Shown: piece after piece, positions 1 through 8,927 of the stretch
Layout of the letters: each line of letters begins with the position of its first letter
How positions within the stretch are numbered: the stretch's first letter is position 1
Virus record (IMG/VR): IMGVR_UViG_3300025121_000035
Location: 1 to 64,000 of that record
Length of the DNA stretch: 64,000 bases
Direction: 5' to 3' (one strand)
Source: a virus
Translations under genes and position numbers: made by a program
Notes under the pieces: generated by a model
The model's input: the letters and a program-made list of their open reading frames with translations, nothing else
Database searches by the model: none
Told to the model about the DNA's origin: nothing

Positions 1-100
1 GGACTGATTTCGCAGTATAAACAAAAAGACGGTGAGGCGTTGACAATAGTCAAGTCTATGAAACGTTGAAACACATTAATATTTATTTGATGTGTAGTTC
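1..100 (+). mobile_element. Right end of an IS605-like non-autonomous element (copy A, continues off the left edge)
   Basis: This stretch is nearly identical to 60520-60622, the right part of the 353-bp insertion in the cytosine methyltransferase gene. Shared blocks include CGCAGT, ACGGTGAGGCGT, GTCTATGAAACGTTGAAAC and a terminal hairpin with arms ACACAT and ATGTGT followed by AGTTC. The similarity stops exactly after TAGTTCAT, which defines the element end. A short internal stem differs between the two copies by compensatory changes (TTGAC/GTCAA here, TCAAC/GTTGA there), as expected for a functional RNA. The rest of the element lies outside the window. The IS605 assignment is inferred from hairpins shared with the tnpB locus at 52-53.5 kb. 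Confidence 0.65.
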
Positions 101-478
101 ATTAATTTGTTGATAATAACCATTTAAATATTTTATTATTTCTTCGTCTGTACTCCTCATGTAATATCCATATTTATCTGGTTCTCCTCTTGGTAAATGT
201 TCATAAGTTTGCAAATAACCATAAATTCCTACATTTTTACCATCAATCACAATCATTCGTAATATTAAAGTCTCATTATTACAAGAACAAGAAATTACTG
301 TTAAATTTTTAAGATGATTATAAAATTGTTCACTATTTTCTATAAATTCAGTTTGTTCATAATCAAAAGGGTAAATCCAAGATCCTTGTACATTATAATG
401 TCCATTAACTTTAATTGTAGAAGTAGATGGTATAACTGATTTAAAATGTTCATCTAAATATTCTTTAACTTTTATCAT
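83..478 (-). CDS. Hypothetical protein with 3' end replaced by an inserted element
   Basis: The 131-residue product has no family I recognise. Its last codons (after QQIN) and its stop lie inside the repeat element that ends at position 100, so the native C-terminus has probably been lost to the insertion, or lies beyond the window on the far side of the element. The gene overlaps the next upstream gene (465-695) by 14 nt, typical of a translationally coupled phage operon on this strand. Confidence 0.6.
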   Translation of the reverse strand: MIKVKEYLDEHFKSVIPSTSTIKVNGHYNVQGSWIYPFDYEQTEFIENSEQFYNHLKNLTVISCSCNNETLILRMIVIDGKNVGIYGYLQTYEHLPRGEPDKYGYYMRSTDEEIIKYLNGYYQQINELHIK

Positions 479-695
479 TATTCATTATTTTTTCTATTTT
501 CTTTTTTCTTCTATTTGCTAATGGTTCAAAATATTCAACACGTGATAATGATTTATCTGTAAATGTAACCCACATTATTTCAACTTCCTTAAATATCTTA
601 TCAACAATAAAAATATCATCTTTTATATGAGTAAATTTTTTCATTGTTTCTTCTGTCATAACTACTTTATCACCTATTCCATATTTATTTTTCAT
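465..695 (-). CDS. Small protein, possible SH3-like barrel
   Basis: The product has 76 residues. It opens with YGIGDKVVMT and has alternating beta-like stretches (DDIFIVDKIF, VEIMWVTFTD), a pattern seen in small SH3-like or KOW-like barrels, then a basic tail rich in Arg and Lys. The family assignment is only a suggestion. The start overlaps the 3' end of the Dam-type methyltransferase by 11 nt, so it is probably cotranscribed with it. Confidence 0.55.
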   Translation of the reverse strand: MKNKYGIGDKVVMTEETMKKFTHIKDDIFIVDKIFKEVEIMWVTFTDKSLSRVEYFEPLANRRKKKIEKIMNNDKS

Positions 696-1479
696 AATTG
701 TACCACAATGTTTCTATTTTTGTTTTTCTTCTATTCATACCATCCCTTGTTTTAATTTCATAGTCATATTTATTCCAACCATTTTCAACTAAAACATTAT
801 ATAAATCATTATCATAACCACTTATTAAAATTTTAGATTTACATTTAATAACAGTATTTAATAATTCTATATGTTGTTCATCTGTCATATCGTGAGGGTA
901 TCTTGCACTTGTCCTTGTACTATGCACATAGGGGGGATCTAAATACATAAATACATCATCATTATCATATTTATTAATAATATGCATAGCGTCTCTATTT
1001 GTTATTACAACATTAGATAATCTAATATGATATTCTTCTAATCCATCAATTATAGATAAATAATCTGAAGTAGCTTTACTTAAATTTCTTCTTACTAATG
1101 TACTAACAGAAAATCCACCTGTTGAATTAACACTTGAACGATTTACATAAAAATAATAATATGCTCTATCTTCCATCGATAATTCTTCTTTCAATTTTGC
1201 TTTATACTCTTTATTTAATTTTTCAATATATGGTGTCATATCTAGTTTAAATTTTAATCTTTTAAACATTTCTTCATCAGATAATACTTTAAATAATGAA
1301 TATACATTATCATAAATATCATTATAAATTTCAATTGGTGCTTGTTGAAGAAATAATACAGTTGCTGAACCACCATAAGGTTCAAGATATACTTTATATC
1401 CTTTTGGTAAAAATGATTTAATTACTGTTGATAATTTACCTCCTTTACCACCAAAGTATCCAACTATTTTTGTCTTCAT
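685..1479 (-). CDS. Dam-type DNA N6-adenine methyltransferase (D12 class)
   Basis: This 264-residue protein transfers a methyl group from S-adenosylmethionine to adenine N6 in DNA. Visible motifs are the SAM-binding GYFGGKGG at residues 7-14, EPYGGSA at 33-39 and the catalytic DPPY at 181-184, the order expected of D12-class (Dam/T4 Dam) enzymes. Length matches the family. The recognition site cannot be read from sequence; GATC would be a guess. It probably protects phage DNA from host restriction or marks it. It is the first gene of a leftward operon; the 1480-1533 gap separates it from a rightward gene. Confidence 0.88.
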   Translation of the reverse strand: MKTKIVGYFGGKGGKLSTVIKSFLPKGYKVYLEPYGGSATVLFLQQAPIEIYNDIYDNVYSLFKVLSDEEMFKRLKFKLDMTPYIEKLNKEYKAKLKEELSMEDRAYYYFYVNRSSVNSTGGFSVSTLVRRNLSKATSDYLSIIDGLEEYHIRLSNVVITNRDAMHIINKYDNDDVFMYLDPPYVHSTRTSARYPHDMTDEQHIELLNTVIKCKSKILISGYDNDLYNVLVENGWNKYDYEIKTRDGMNRRKTKIETLWYNYEK

Positions 1480-1533
1480 TTAATCTTCTTTTTTAAACAT
1501 ATATTTATTTTTTTAATATATGTTTTATAAATT

Positions 1534-1803
1534 ATGAAAATAAATAAAGAAAATATAATATTATGGGATATCGAAACAACTAAATTAAACTATATTGCTT
1601 TTCAATTAGCAATTAATAATACAAAAAAAATAAATGAAGAATTCGCCAAATTAAATAGAAATGTAAGATATAGTTATACAACCTTATCGTGTTTTGTTAA
1701 ATCTTTATCAAAAAATAAAGATTATCAAGAATATATTAAAGAAGCTAAAATAATTCTCAGAAGAGATAAAATAAAAAAAATAACAAAATGTATAAAGAAA
1801 TAA
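1534..1803 (+). CDS. Hypothetical protein
   Basis: The 89-residue product is rich in Lys, Ile and Asn and has no motif I recognise. It starts at ATG after an A-rich leader and overlaps the next gene by 16 nt. It is the first of seven closely packed rightward genes (1.5-4.6 kb) that look like an accessory early operon. Confidence 0.5.
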   Translation: MKINKENIILWDIETTKLNYIAFQLAINNTKKINEEFAKLNRNVRYSYTTLSCFVKSLSKNKDYQEYIKEAKIILRRDKIKKITKCIKK

Positions 1804-2486
1804 AAGAAATAATTAAAATGGTTAAAATAATAAATGATTTTGAAGAATTAAAAATTATGTATATAGATTATGTCATAGATGCCATAGATGAAAAAAATTA
1901 TTATGATGTAGATGTAACTAATAATAACGATTATTATAAATCAGTTACTCTTAAACCATTTATCCAAAATTTTCAAAAAAATGATATTAAAACTGATAAT
2001 GTTCTTGATTTATATGATATAATTTTAGATAAATATTATTCATTATCTTTAAAAAACGAAACATCAAAAGTAAATTTTGAATATGATTTAAATCAAAATA
2101 TTAATCATTCAGGTAATATGAAACTTAAAAATTTAGCCACAAAACTTTGTAATGAAATTGTACAAAAAAGTAGATACCCTACTAATTTAGTTATTATTCC
2201 TAGTAAAGAATACGAATTTTTATTTCCACAACTAAATATAAAAAAAGTAATAAATAAATCTAATAAATATAAAGATAAAATATTCATAATAGCGATTAAT
2301 CAAGACAATAATAGTCCTGGATTAACATTATTATATGATGATAGTATACAAACAAAAAGATATTATAAAATAAAGCAATTAATGAATAAAGTAAATAATA
2401 AACAAATTGAAGAAATAAAAATAAATTATATTTTAACTGAAATTGGTACTAATAATGAAAAATTCATTAGGTGTATTAATTTTTAA
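1788..2486 (+). CDS. Hypothetical protein
   Basis: The 232-residue product is not recognised. The middle (about residues 100-160) reads as helix then strand, with KNLATKLCNEIVQKSRYPTN followed by a hydrophobic strand. An internal Met at residue 11 (MVKIINDF) is an alternative start, because the first ten codons overlap the upstream gene. No membrane segment or signal peptide is visible. Confidence 0.55.
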   Translation: MYKEIKEIIKMVKIINDFEELKIMYIDYVIDAIDEKNYYDVDVTNNNDYYKSVTLKPFIQNFQKNDIKTDNVLDLYDIILDKYYSLSLKNETSKVNFEYDLNQNINHSGNMKLKNLATKLCNEIVQKSRYPTNLVIIPSKEYEFLFPQLNIKKVINKSNKYKDKIFIIAINQDNNSPGLTLLYDDSIQTKRYYKIKQLMNKVNNKQIEEIKINYILTEIGTNNEKFIRCINF

Positions 2487-2593
2487 TTATTAAATTAAAA
2501 ATTTAACATTTTTTTGATATATTATACAAATATTTTTTGTATATTTAATTATGAATATTTTTATATATGAAATTTAAAATATAATTATAAAAT

Positions 2594-3013
2594 ATGCTTA
2601 TAAAATATGCTTTAAATATTATACATTGTACTGATGATGGATATAATAATTTAATAGATAATTTGAATTATTATATGTTGAAATCTAAAAAACCAAGTCA
2701 AATATTATATTATGTTGTCTTAAAACACAATCTAATAGTTATATATGCATCTAATGATGATTTTTGGAGTAAAGATAAAATACAATCAATTGTTAATTTT
2801 GTTTTTAAAGACAATTCATCTTTTATAATATTTAATTATACTGGACATACTGGTCTTTTTAGTCCTAGAAAAATAAAAGAATTAAATCGGGCTAAATATT
2901 TTTTTAGAGATACCTATAAATATAGAAAAATTGTTCGAAATGAAATGAAATCAGATAACCGTAGAAGAAAATTAGATAAAATAGTATCAAATATTAATAT
3001 TAATGCAAAATAA
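2594..3013 (+). CDS. Hypothetical protein with basic C-terminus
   Basis: The 139-residue product is unrecognised. The C-terminal third is strongly basic (RKIVRNEMK, DNRRRKLDK), which could bind nucleic acid. It overlaps the next gene by 11 nt. The 107-nt gap upstream (2487-2593) is about 90% A+T and is the likely promoter region. Confidence 0.5.
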   Translation: MLIKYALNIIHCTDDGYNNLIDNLNYYMLKSKKPSQILYYVVLKHNLIVIYASNDDFWSKDKIQSIVNFVFKDNSSFIIFNYTGHTGLFSPRKIKELNRAKYFFRDTYKYRKIVRNEMKSDNRRRKLDKIVSNININAK

Positions 3014-3623
3014 AATAGAAGAATTAGACTTAGTAAATGGGATGGAATTATTCATATTACCATTACCAATACAAGATGAAGAAAAGAAAATATATTATTT
3101 ACATGTAGAACAGATGTGGATAAAAAATATAAACAAAATATTAATGAAAGGTTTAACTGAATTTGATCATATATGTCATTCTGGACTTATGAAAAAATAT
3201 TTTGATAATAAAGTAGGTAATGAAAATTTTCAACCTATACGTAGATATTTTAGTTATGTTTTATACAAAAATAAATTACATATAATTACATATGGAAAAA
3301 CAATTCGTGATATAATAGATAATGCAGGTGAATTATTTGATGATTTTTATTATTTTAAAAAATTAATAGTAAATATTAAATATGTATACGGATTTAAAAA
3401 TTATGATGAAACATATATTAGTAATAAATATTATAATATAAGCGATAATATTATTGAATTATTTAATAGAATTAAAAAAGATAAAACAATTCTTAATATT
3501 ATTGATGAAAATTCATTTGGTAAACACCAAGAAGAAGTATTCAAATTATATAATATTTTAGGAATAGATTTAAAATCTTATCTTAGAGGATTTAAAATTA
3601 GAAAATTAATGATTAATATTTAA
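3003..3623 (+). CDS. Hypothetical protein
   Basis: The 206-residue product has no motif I recognise. It is Asn, Lys, Tyr and Ile rich like its neighbours. It overlaps the preceding gene by 11 nt and is followed 3 nt later by a small ORF, so it sits inside one transcription unit. Confidence 0.5.
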   Translation: MQNKIEELDLVNGMELFILPLPIQDEEKKIYYLHVEQMWIKNINKILMKGLTEFDHICHSGLMKKYFDNKVGNENFQPIRRYFSYVLYKNKLHIITYGKTIRDIIDNAGELFDDFYYFKKLIVNIKYVYGFKNYDETYISNKYYNISDNIIELFNRIKKDKTILNIIDENSFGKHQEEVFKLYNILGIDLKSYLRGFKIRKLMINI

Positions 3624-3626
3624 AAA

Positions 3627-3794
3627 ATGAAAAAAATAAAAGTGTTTCATTGTTATGAAAAAGATTTACAAAATCAAATTGATGAATGGTATTCAACAGG
3701 TGAAGTTTATAATATTATTGATACTAATTTAAAAATAACACCTAGTTCATATTGTGTAGTATTAATTACATATATATCTAATTTTGATAAATAA
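3627..3794 (+). CDS. Small hypothetical protein
   Basis: A 55-residue ORF starts at ATG 3 nt after the previous stop and ends with TAA. The product begins MKKIKVFHCYEKDLQ and ends in a hydrophobic stretch (SYCVVLITYISNF). Spacing and strand fit the operon. No family is recognised. Confidence 0.5.
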   Translation: MKKIKVFHCYEKDLQNQIDEWYSTGEVYNIIDTNLKITPSSYCVVLITYISNFDK

Positions 3795-3851
3795 TATTTG
3801 TTTGTTTCAAAATTTTTATTTAACTTTGTTCATTAAATTAAAACTAAAAAT

Positions 3852-4070
3852 ATGAATAATTGTGATTACATTACAGGTATATGTATAATTATATCAATAT
3901 TTTCAATGTTTATTGCTGGTGCATATTATACTGCATATAGAATGGTTAAAAAAGCTTCACTTTTTTTAATAAAAGAATTAGAAAAAGATTTAGAAGATGG
4001 TGTTATTGATAAAACAGAAATAAGCCGAATTAATATGAAACTGATTAATCTTCTTAAAAAATTAAAATAA
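3852..4070 (+). CDS. Small single-span membrane protein
   Basis: The 72-residue product has one strong hydrophobic segment at about residues 8-30 (ITGICIIISIFSMFIAGAYY) followed by an amphipathic, charged helix. That layout fits a small inner-membrane protein or an oligomerising membrane anchor. A holin or superinfection-exclusion role would be speculation. Confidence 0.5.
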   Translation: MNNCDYITGICIIISIFSMFIAGAYYTAYRMVKKASLFLIKELEKDLEDGVIDKTEISRINMKLINLLKKLK

Positions 4071-4089
4071 CGAAAAAATTAAAATAGAT

Positions 4090-4491
4090 ATGTTTGAAAA
4101 ACTAGATGAATGGGATAAAATATTTGATGTATCAATAGATGATGGAAAATCTATAAAGAAACAAAATAAAACAAATAAAATGGACGAATTAATTACTGAA
4201 ATTAAAAAAGAAACTGGTTGGAAAAACTTAACATATCTTCCAACCTGTGATTTGATAATAGAAGAATATGCTAATTCTTTTAAAGAATACGTTCAAAATT
4301 TAATCAAAAATGGTGAACCTGATTACCAGAAAGTTATCGTTGATAATATAGCATCATATTATAAATATGGTTGTGAAGATTTTATAATAAAATCTTATAG
4401 TGGTATAGAAAAAGGTTCAAGATTAAACTATATTTGTGAAATTGTTTTATATAAAGATCAACCTATATTAGTATACGGATATGTTGACTAA
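4090..4491 (+). CDS. Hypothetical protein
   Basis: The 133-residue product is mixed alpha/beta with no motif I recognise. It overlaps a small cysteine-containing ORF at its 3' end (4481-4491). It belongs to the same rightward operon. Confidence 0.5.
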   Translation: MFEKLDEWDKIFDVSIDDGKSIKKQNKTNKMDELITEIKKETGWKNLTYLPTCDLIIEEYANSFKEYVQNLIKNGEPDYQKVIVDNIASYYKYGCEDFIIKSYSGIEKGSRLNYICEIVLYKDQPILVYGYVD

Positions 4492-4645
4492 AATACATAA
4501 TTGTGATTATTGTAAAAATTCAATACCTGATGATAAATATGGTAGATTATGTCCGTATCTTTGTGATGGATATAGTTCATTTAATCCGAAAAGTAAAGGA
4601 AATGAAAGATTTTTAAAAATAAAACAACTTAATTCGAAACACTAA
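4481..4645 (+). CDS. Small cysteine-rich protein, possible zinc-binding
   Basis: The 54-residue ORF starts at ATG inside the end of the previous gene in another frame. Four cysteines form two pairs, CDYC (residues 8-11) and CPYLC (24-28), which could hold one zinc ion. It is the last gene before a convergent junction with the leftward gene at 4718-5188. Confidence 0.45.
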   Translation: MLTKIHNCDYCKNSIPDDKYGRLCPYLCDGYSSFNPKSKGNERFLKIKQLNSKH

Positions 4646-4717
4646 AATTTAACATAAGCTTTTTGTTTACCACCTGACTTCATGGACAATTTTAAATATC
4701 AAATAATCTAAAAATAA

Positions 4718-5188
4718 TTAAAATTCTAATATATTTTGTAAATATTGTGGACTATCAAATGATGGGTTAAAATCTGGGTTTTCAACTGTTTCTTCAGTAA
4801 TATTATTAAAATAACCTCTTATATAATGATTTGATAATAAATATACTGGATCTCCTTCATTATTGATATAAGATGGAATAATAGATAATATATATTCCGA
4901 ATCAATTTTTAATTTTTTTGATAATTCTGTATATTTTTTATATAGTTTTTTAGATATACATATAACAATTGTAATATCACCATAATAATCTCTATGTTTC
5001 ATCCAATAATTTATATGAACATTATCATTTATCATTTCATCAGTTGTTTTATGTAATGAATTAGTATATTCAAATCCTTCCTTAATAATTTCATTAGCAA
5101 TATCTTCATCAATAGTTCTATGTGTTAATACATGTAAACTATCATCTGCAACTAAAAGAAAATCCATTATTTTTTTACTTACATACAT
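4718..5188 (-). CDS. Hypothetical protein
   Basis: The 156-residue product is unrecognised; no membrane segment or nucleotide-binding motif is visible. It is transcribed divergently from 5304; the 115-nt gap between them (5189-5303) is extremely A+T-rich and should hold both promoters. Confidence 0.55.
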   Translation of the reverse strand: MYVSKKIMDFLLVADDSLHVLTHRTIDEDIANEIIKEGFEYTNSLHKTTDEMINDNVHINYWMKHRDYYGDITIVICISKKLYKKYTELSKKLKIDSEYILSIIPSYINNEGDPVYLLSNHYIRGYFNNITEETVENPDFNPSFDSPQYLQNILEF

Positions 5189-5303
5189 TTGAATTGTTGT
5201 TTTTTATTAATATATATATCAATATTTAAATATTTTTATTATCTTTGTATACAAATATAATAATAATTTTATTTTTAACAAATTTTTTTATTAAATAAAT
5301 AAA

Positions 5304-6329
5304 ATGGGTGGAAAGGCACTAAATATAGAAACAGAAAGAAAAACGACAGAACAATATAATAAAATTGCATCTATAATTATTCCTATTCTTGAAAAAGAAT
5401 TGAAAACAGATGTAACTATTACTAAATGTCATCGTGCAAAAGAAACTCATGGTGATATGGATATTCTTGTTCGTGTTAATTCTAAAGTAGAATCATTGGA
5501 TATGGTTGAATTTATTACAAAAACATTCAACCCTCGTGATATTTATCATTCAGTCGCAGCAAAAACAACTGATAAATATGATAAAAAAGATTTGGTTACA
5601 TTATCATTTGATTATGATAATTTTCAAATTGATCTTATTTTTATTAAAGAAGAAAATTGGGAATTTGCTTATGAGTGGTTTTCTAATGATCCTTTTTCAA
5701 ATACTACAGGTAAAATTGCGCATTTATTTGGTTTGAAATTTTCCTGGGAAGGTTTGAAACTACCATTTAGAAAATATAGTGGTGAACTATCAAAAAATAT
5801 TATTATCACAAAAAATCATAGAAAAGCTGTTGAATTTCTTGGTTATAATTATGATAAATATGAACAAGGGTTTGATAATGTTCAAGAAATTTATGATTAT
5901 GTAATTAGTTCTAAATATTTTGACAGTGAATGTTTTAAAATGGAAAATTTGAATCATATTGATAGAAAAAGAAATGTTAAAAGAACAACATATCAAGAAT
6001 TCCTTAAATATATTGATGATAATAAAATTTACAGAAAATATATATTTAAAGGGGATAATATCAAATTTATCGATAAATATTTTCCAGAAGCAAATTTAAT
6101 TGAAAAATTAAATAAATACGAAGAAGAATATCTTAATGAAAAACTTATATATGAAAAATTTAATGGTATATTAGTTATGGCAGAATTTCCTGAATTTAAG
6201 AAAGGAAAAGAATTAGGTGATGTAATAAATAAATTTAAAGAATCTTTCGAGGATTTTACAAAATATGCAATTACTAATTCATCTAAACAAATAATGAATG
6301 ATTTTACAAATTTTATAAATGAATTATGA
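5304..6329 (+). CDS. Predicted nucleotidyltransferase-fold protein
   Basis: The 341-residue protein contains HGDMDILV (about residues 49-56), a D-x-D pair like the metal-binding aspartates of the polymerase-beta nucleotidyltransferase superfamily, and a downstream third acidic strand, NFQIDLIFI (about 109-117). Both are in the order expected for that fold. The C-terminal two thirds are helical and unrecognised. Proteins of this kind occur in large phages with unknown substrates; a tRNA- or nucleotide-modifying role is possible. Its stop overlaps the next ATG by 4 nt (ATGA), indicating coupled translation. Confidence 0.55.
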   Translation: MGGKALNIETERKTTEQYNKIASIIIPILEKELKTDVTITKCHRAKETHGDMDILVRVNSKVESLDMVEFITKTFNPRDIYHSVAAKTTDKYDKKDLVTLSFDYDNFQIDLIFIKEENWEFAYEWFSNDPFSNTTGKIAHLFGLKFSWEGLKLPFRKYSGELSKNIIITKNHRKAVEFLGYNYDKYEQGFDNVQEIYDYVISSKYFDSECFKMENLNHIDRKRNVKRTTYQEFLKYIDDNKIYRKYIFKGDNIKFIDKYFPEANLIEKLNKYEEEYLNEKLIYEKFNGILVMAEFPEFKKGKELGDVINKFKESFEDFTKYAITNSSKQIMNDFTNFINEL

Positions 6330-6544
6330 AACAAAAATTTTTAGTAATAACCGGAAATGAATTTGGTCTTGAATCATTAGCATATGCTAAAGTTTATGAT
6401 TATGTAAATGAAGCAATTGCTGAGTTTGATAAATTAAGAAACGAAGAAATTTATGAATATGTTGGTGTATTTTCATTAGATTTAATAGAAAATAATATTA
6501 CAGAAATTAGAACATCATATCTTGATGATGATTATATGAATTAA
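6326..6544 (+). CDS. Small hypothetical protein
   Basis: The 72-residue acidic product is coupled to the nucleotidyltransferase-like gene through an ATGA overlap and followed directly by a hairpin terminator. The coupling suggests the two proteins act together. No family is recognised. Confidence 0.5.
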   Translation: MKQKFLVITGNEFGLESLAYAKVYDYVNEAIAEFDKLRNEEIYEYVGVFSLDLIENNITEIRTSYLDDDYMN

Positions 6545-6571
6545 AAAAAGATGATTTAATCATCTTTTTTT
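6543..6571. terminator. Bidirectional intrinsic terminator
   Basis: The stem AAAGATGATT/AATCATCTTT is flanked by an A-run on the left and a T-run on the right. It ends the rightward gene at 6544 and, from the other side, covers the stop region of the leftward gene at 6556-6804. Confidence 0.75.
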
Positions 6572-6804
6572 GTTTTATTTAATAATTTATTAATTTTTTT
6601 TCTTCTATTTAAAATATTCCAATCTTTTTCATCAATAATACTACCTTTAATGTAATAAACTTTTTCACCATTATTATAAACAATAGCAGGACCAACTGGA
6701 TTATCTAAAATGCCAGATATTCTATATTCTATTCTATCTTTAAATCTTACTTTTTGTTTTAAGTTGTGAATATTATCACATAACCATTCATGCTCATTTG
6801 ACAT
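6556..6804 (-). CDS. Small hypothetical protein with a MORN-like turn
   Basis: The 82-residue product contains DNPVGPAIVYNNGEKVYYI, resembling the 'G-P-A-x-x-Y-x-x-G' turns of MORN/YwqK-like phage proteins. The tail is basic. It starts inside the 3' end of a ribbon-helix-helix gene (11-nt overlap), so the two are coupled; whether they form a functional pair is unknown. Confidence 0.5.
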   Translation of the reverse strand: MSNEHEWLCDNIHNLKQKVRFKDRIEYRISGILDNPVGPAIVYNNGEKVYYIKGSIIDEKDWNILNRRKKINKLLNKTKKDD

Positions 6805-6964
6805 CTTTTCCCTCTATATATTCCTTCAACAATTTTTCTATTAACTGACTTTTCTTTTCACCTGTTTCTTTTAAAAAATCATCTACACGATTATTTAACA
6901 ATTTATTAATATAGATTGATGTTCGTGATTTCTTATCTGATTCTTCTAATTTTTTTCTTGCCAT
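6794..6964 (-). CDS. Ribbon-helix-helix protein (Arc/CopG-like)
   Basis: A 56-residue ORF starts ATG at 6964. The product has a basic N-terminus, then the strand RTSIYIN and two helices ending KKSQLIEKLLKEYI, the layout of CopG/Arc/MetJ DNA-binding proteins that dimerise through the strand. It is transcribed divergently from a second, different RHH gene at 7072, with 107 nt between them that probably contain the operators. Confidence 0.6.
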   Translation of the reverse strand: MARKKLEESDKKSRTSIYINKLLNNRVDDFLKETGEKKSQLIEKLLKEYIEGKDVK

Positions 6965-7071
6965 AATTAATTATATCATATAACAATTTAAAAGTTTTAA
7001 ATAAAATTATTCAAAAATGAACATTTTTTGGCTTTTAATATTTTATATATAGTAATAAACAATATATAATT

Positions 7072-7230
7072 ATGGATAATAAAGAAAGAAAAAACATTTC
7101 AATCAGCTTAAATAAAGATGTATTGAAAAAAATTAATGAATTGACTACTCACAAAGCAAGATTGATAGAGTGGTTACTTGTTGAACACTTAAATAAATTC
7201 AATATAAAAACTGATGATATTATATTATGA
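7072..7230 (+). CDS. Ribbon-helix-helix protein (CopG-like)
   Basis: A 52-residue ORF follows a TTTTATATATAG box. The product has the strand KNISISLN, helix KDVLKKINELT and helix RLIEWLLVEHLNKF, as in RHH repressors. Its TGA stop overlaps the ATG of the downstream homing endonuclease (ATGA), so it is likely a transcriptional regulator of that endonuclease. Confidence 0.6.
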   Translation: MDNKERKNISISLNKDVLKKINELTTHKARLIEWLLVEHLNKFNIKTDDIIL

Positions 7231-8087
7231 TTATAACAAAAGAAGTTAGAGTTAGAATATCATATAAATGTCTTGACCATTATATTAACAAAGGATATGA
7301 TGCAAAGACTAATCATTATTTAACAGTAAATGTTAAAGATTTAACTAAAAATAGCCACTCTAAAATTGAAATATTGTGTGATATATGTAAACAACAAATA
7401 ATTAGAACATACCAGTCATATAATAAATATTTATCTGACAATATTTATACGTGTAATAAATGTAATTCAGATAAAAGAAAAAAGACTTGTTTAAAAAAAT
7501 ATGGTGTTGAAATTATTAGCCAATCTGAAGAATCAAAAAATAAAGCAAAAATAACAAACTTGGTTAAATACGGTGTTGATAATCCATCTAAATCAAAAAA
7601 AATCAAAGAAAAAATTAAAGATACGTTTATAGAAAAATATGGTGTTGATAATATATTTCGTTTAAAAGAAATCAAAGATAAAATTAAAGATACATTTATA
7701 GAAAAATATGGTGTTAATAATATTGGTCAATTAGATAGTATAAAGAAAAAAATTAAAAAAACAAAAATAGACAATAAAAACCAAACACCAGATGATAAAT
7801 TAACAGATTTTTTAATTTATAAGAGAAAAATTAAAAATAATTTACGATTAGTAAAATGTGAATTATTTAATAATTGGAATGGATATGATTATTATGATAA
7901 TGAGTATATTAAAGAAAATTTACATTTACCATTTTATGATAAAAATTATCCAACTATAGATCATAAGATTTCTATTTATTATGGATTTAATAATAGGATA
8001 CCATTAAAAATAATATCTAATATAGATAATTTATGTATAACAAAAAGAATAATAAATTCAAGTAAAAATAAATCTAATAATTTATGA
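7227..8087 (+). CDS. Homing-endonuclease-like protein with KYGVDN repeats
   Basis: The 286-residue protein has a cysteine cluster at about residues 50-78 (CDIC, CNKC), then four copies of a roughly 22-residue module around (L/F)xKYGV(D/N)NxxxxxxIK, a DNA-binding repeat also found in the endonuclease at 49756-51543. The C-terminal part has IDHKISIYYGF...ISNIDNLCIT, like a degenerate HNH metal site. It is a free-standing mobile gene coupled to an RHH regulator. Its end overlaps the convergent Dam gene by 14 nt. Confidence 0.6.
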   Translation: MIITKEVRVRISYKCLDHYINKGYDAKTNHYLTVNVKDLTKNSHSKIEILCDICKQQIIRTYQSYNKYLSDNIYTCNKCNSDKRKKTCLKKYGVEIISQSEESKNKAKITNLVKYGVDNPSKSKKIKEKIKDTFIEKYGVDNIFRLKEIKDKIKDTFIEKYGVNNIGQLDSIKKKIKKTKIDNKNQTPDDKLTDFLIYKRKIKNNLRLVKCELFNNWNGYDYYDNEYIKENLHLPFYDKNYPTIDHKISIYYGFNNRIPLKIISNIDNLCITKRIINSSKNKSNNL

Positions 8088-8925
8088 CAATTACTTCTTT
8101 CGTGTTTTTATTTCCTTTTTTAGAAACTTTATTATAATTAGAATCTAATTCTTTATACTTAAATCCTTTTTCTATTAATTTATATGGCAACCAAGCAATA
8201 TTATCATTGTGTTCTAATACACTAGATAACATAAACGATGAACCGTTTTTATCTAATTCTAAACAATATTTATATAATTTAATATCATCATACATATTCC
8301 ATATGTGGGAATATCCTGCTTCAGATATTTTTTTATTACTTATTGATCCATCTTCATTTTTTACAGCAGAATACGGCGGGTCAATATAAACCATAGAAGG
8401 TTTTGATATTTTAACATCATAAAAATTTTTGCTACTAAAAAATATTTTATTTTTATGTGGTATAATATGATTAATAAAATTATTAACTTTTTTTTCAGTT
8501 GATAAATTCCATGATCTTTTCCCCCAAGTTTGATTCATCTCACCCTTTTTATTAAATCTAAGCATATTACTCATACACGATAACATTAATGCATATAATC
8601 TTTCTGGTGTTTTATTTTCATTATATAAACTTCTTAATTCGTTATATTTTGTTTGATCTATTTTACAGGGAATAGATAATTCTTTAACTTCTTCAATAAA
8701 ATCGTTTGGATCATTTATTATACTTTTATGTATATTAATTATATCTTCAACTATATCATTTGCTAATATTTTATTATATAAATGAACTACATTAGAACTT
8801 ACAACAAATGATCCTGTAAATAAATCTATAAAGTACTTTTTAGATGTATCTAATTCTGGTATAATTTGATCTAATAATTTAAATTTTGAACCTGTATAGT
8901 TCATCACGCCATCAATATAATTCAT
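8074..8925 (-). CDS. Second Dam-type DNA N6-adenine methyltransferase
   Basis: The 283-residue protein has NYTGSKFKLL at residues 9-18 (the YxGSK motif of D12 enzymes), DLFTGSF at 34-40 and catalytic DPPY at 182-185. It is clearly different in sequence from the first Dam-type enzyme at 685-1479, so the two probably recognise different sites. It forms a leftward pair with the membrane-protein gene just upstream (2-nt gap). Confidence 0.85.
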   Translation of the reverse strand: MNYIDGVMNYTGSKFKLLDQIIPELDTSKKYFIDLFTGSFVVSSNVVHLYNKILANDIVEDIINIHKSIINDPNDFIEEVKELSIPCKIDQTKYNELRSLYNENKTPERLYALMLSCMSNMLRFNKKGEMNQTWGKRSWNLSTEKKVNNFINHIIPHKNKIFFSSKNFYDVKISKPSMVYIDPPYSAVKNEDGSISNKKISEAGYSHIWNMYDDIKLYKYCLELDKNGSSFMLSSVLEHNDNIAWLPYKLIEKGFKYKELDSNYNKVSKKGNKNTKEVIVINY

Positions 8926-8927
8926 AT

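Noticed and set aside
536-547. A second parS-like site around CACGTG
   Set aside because: Only the central six bases are palindromic and it lies within a coding gene.
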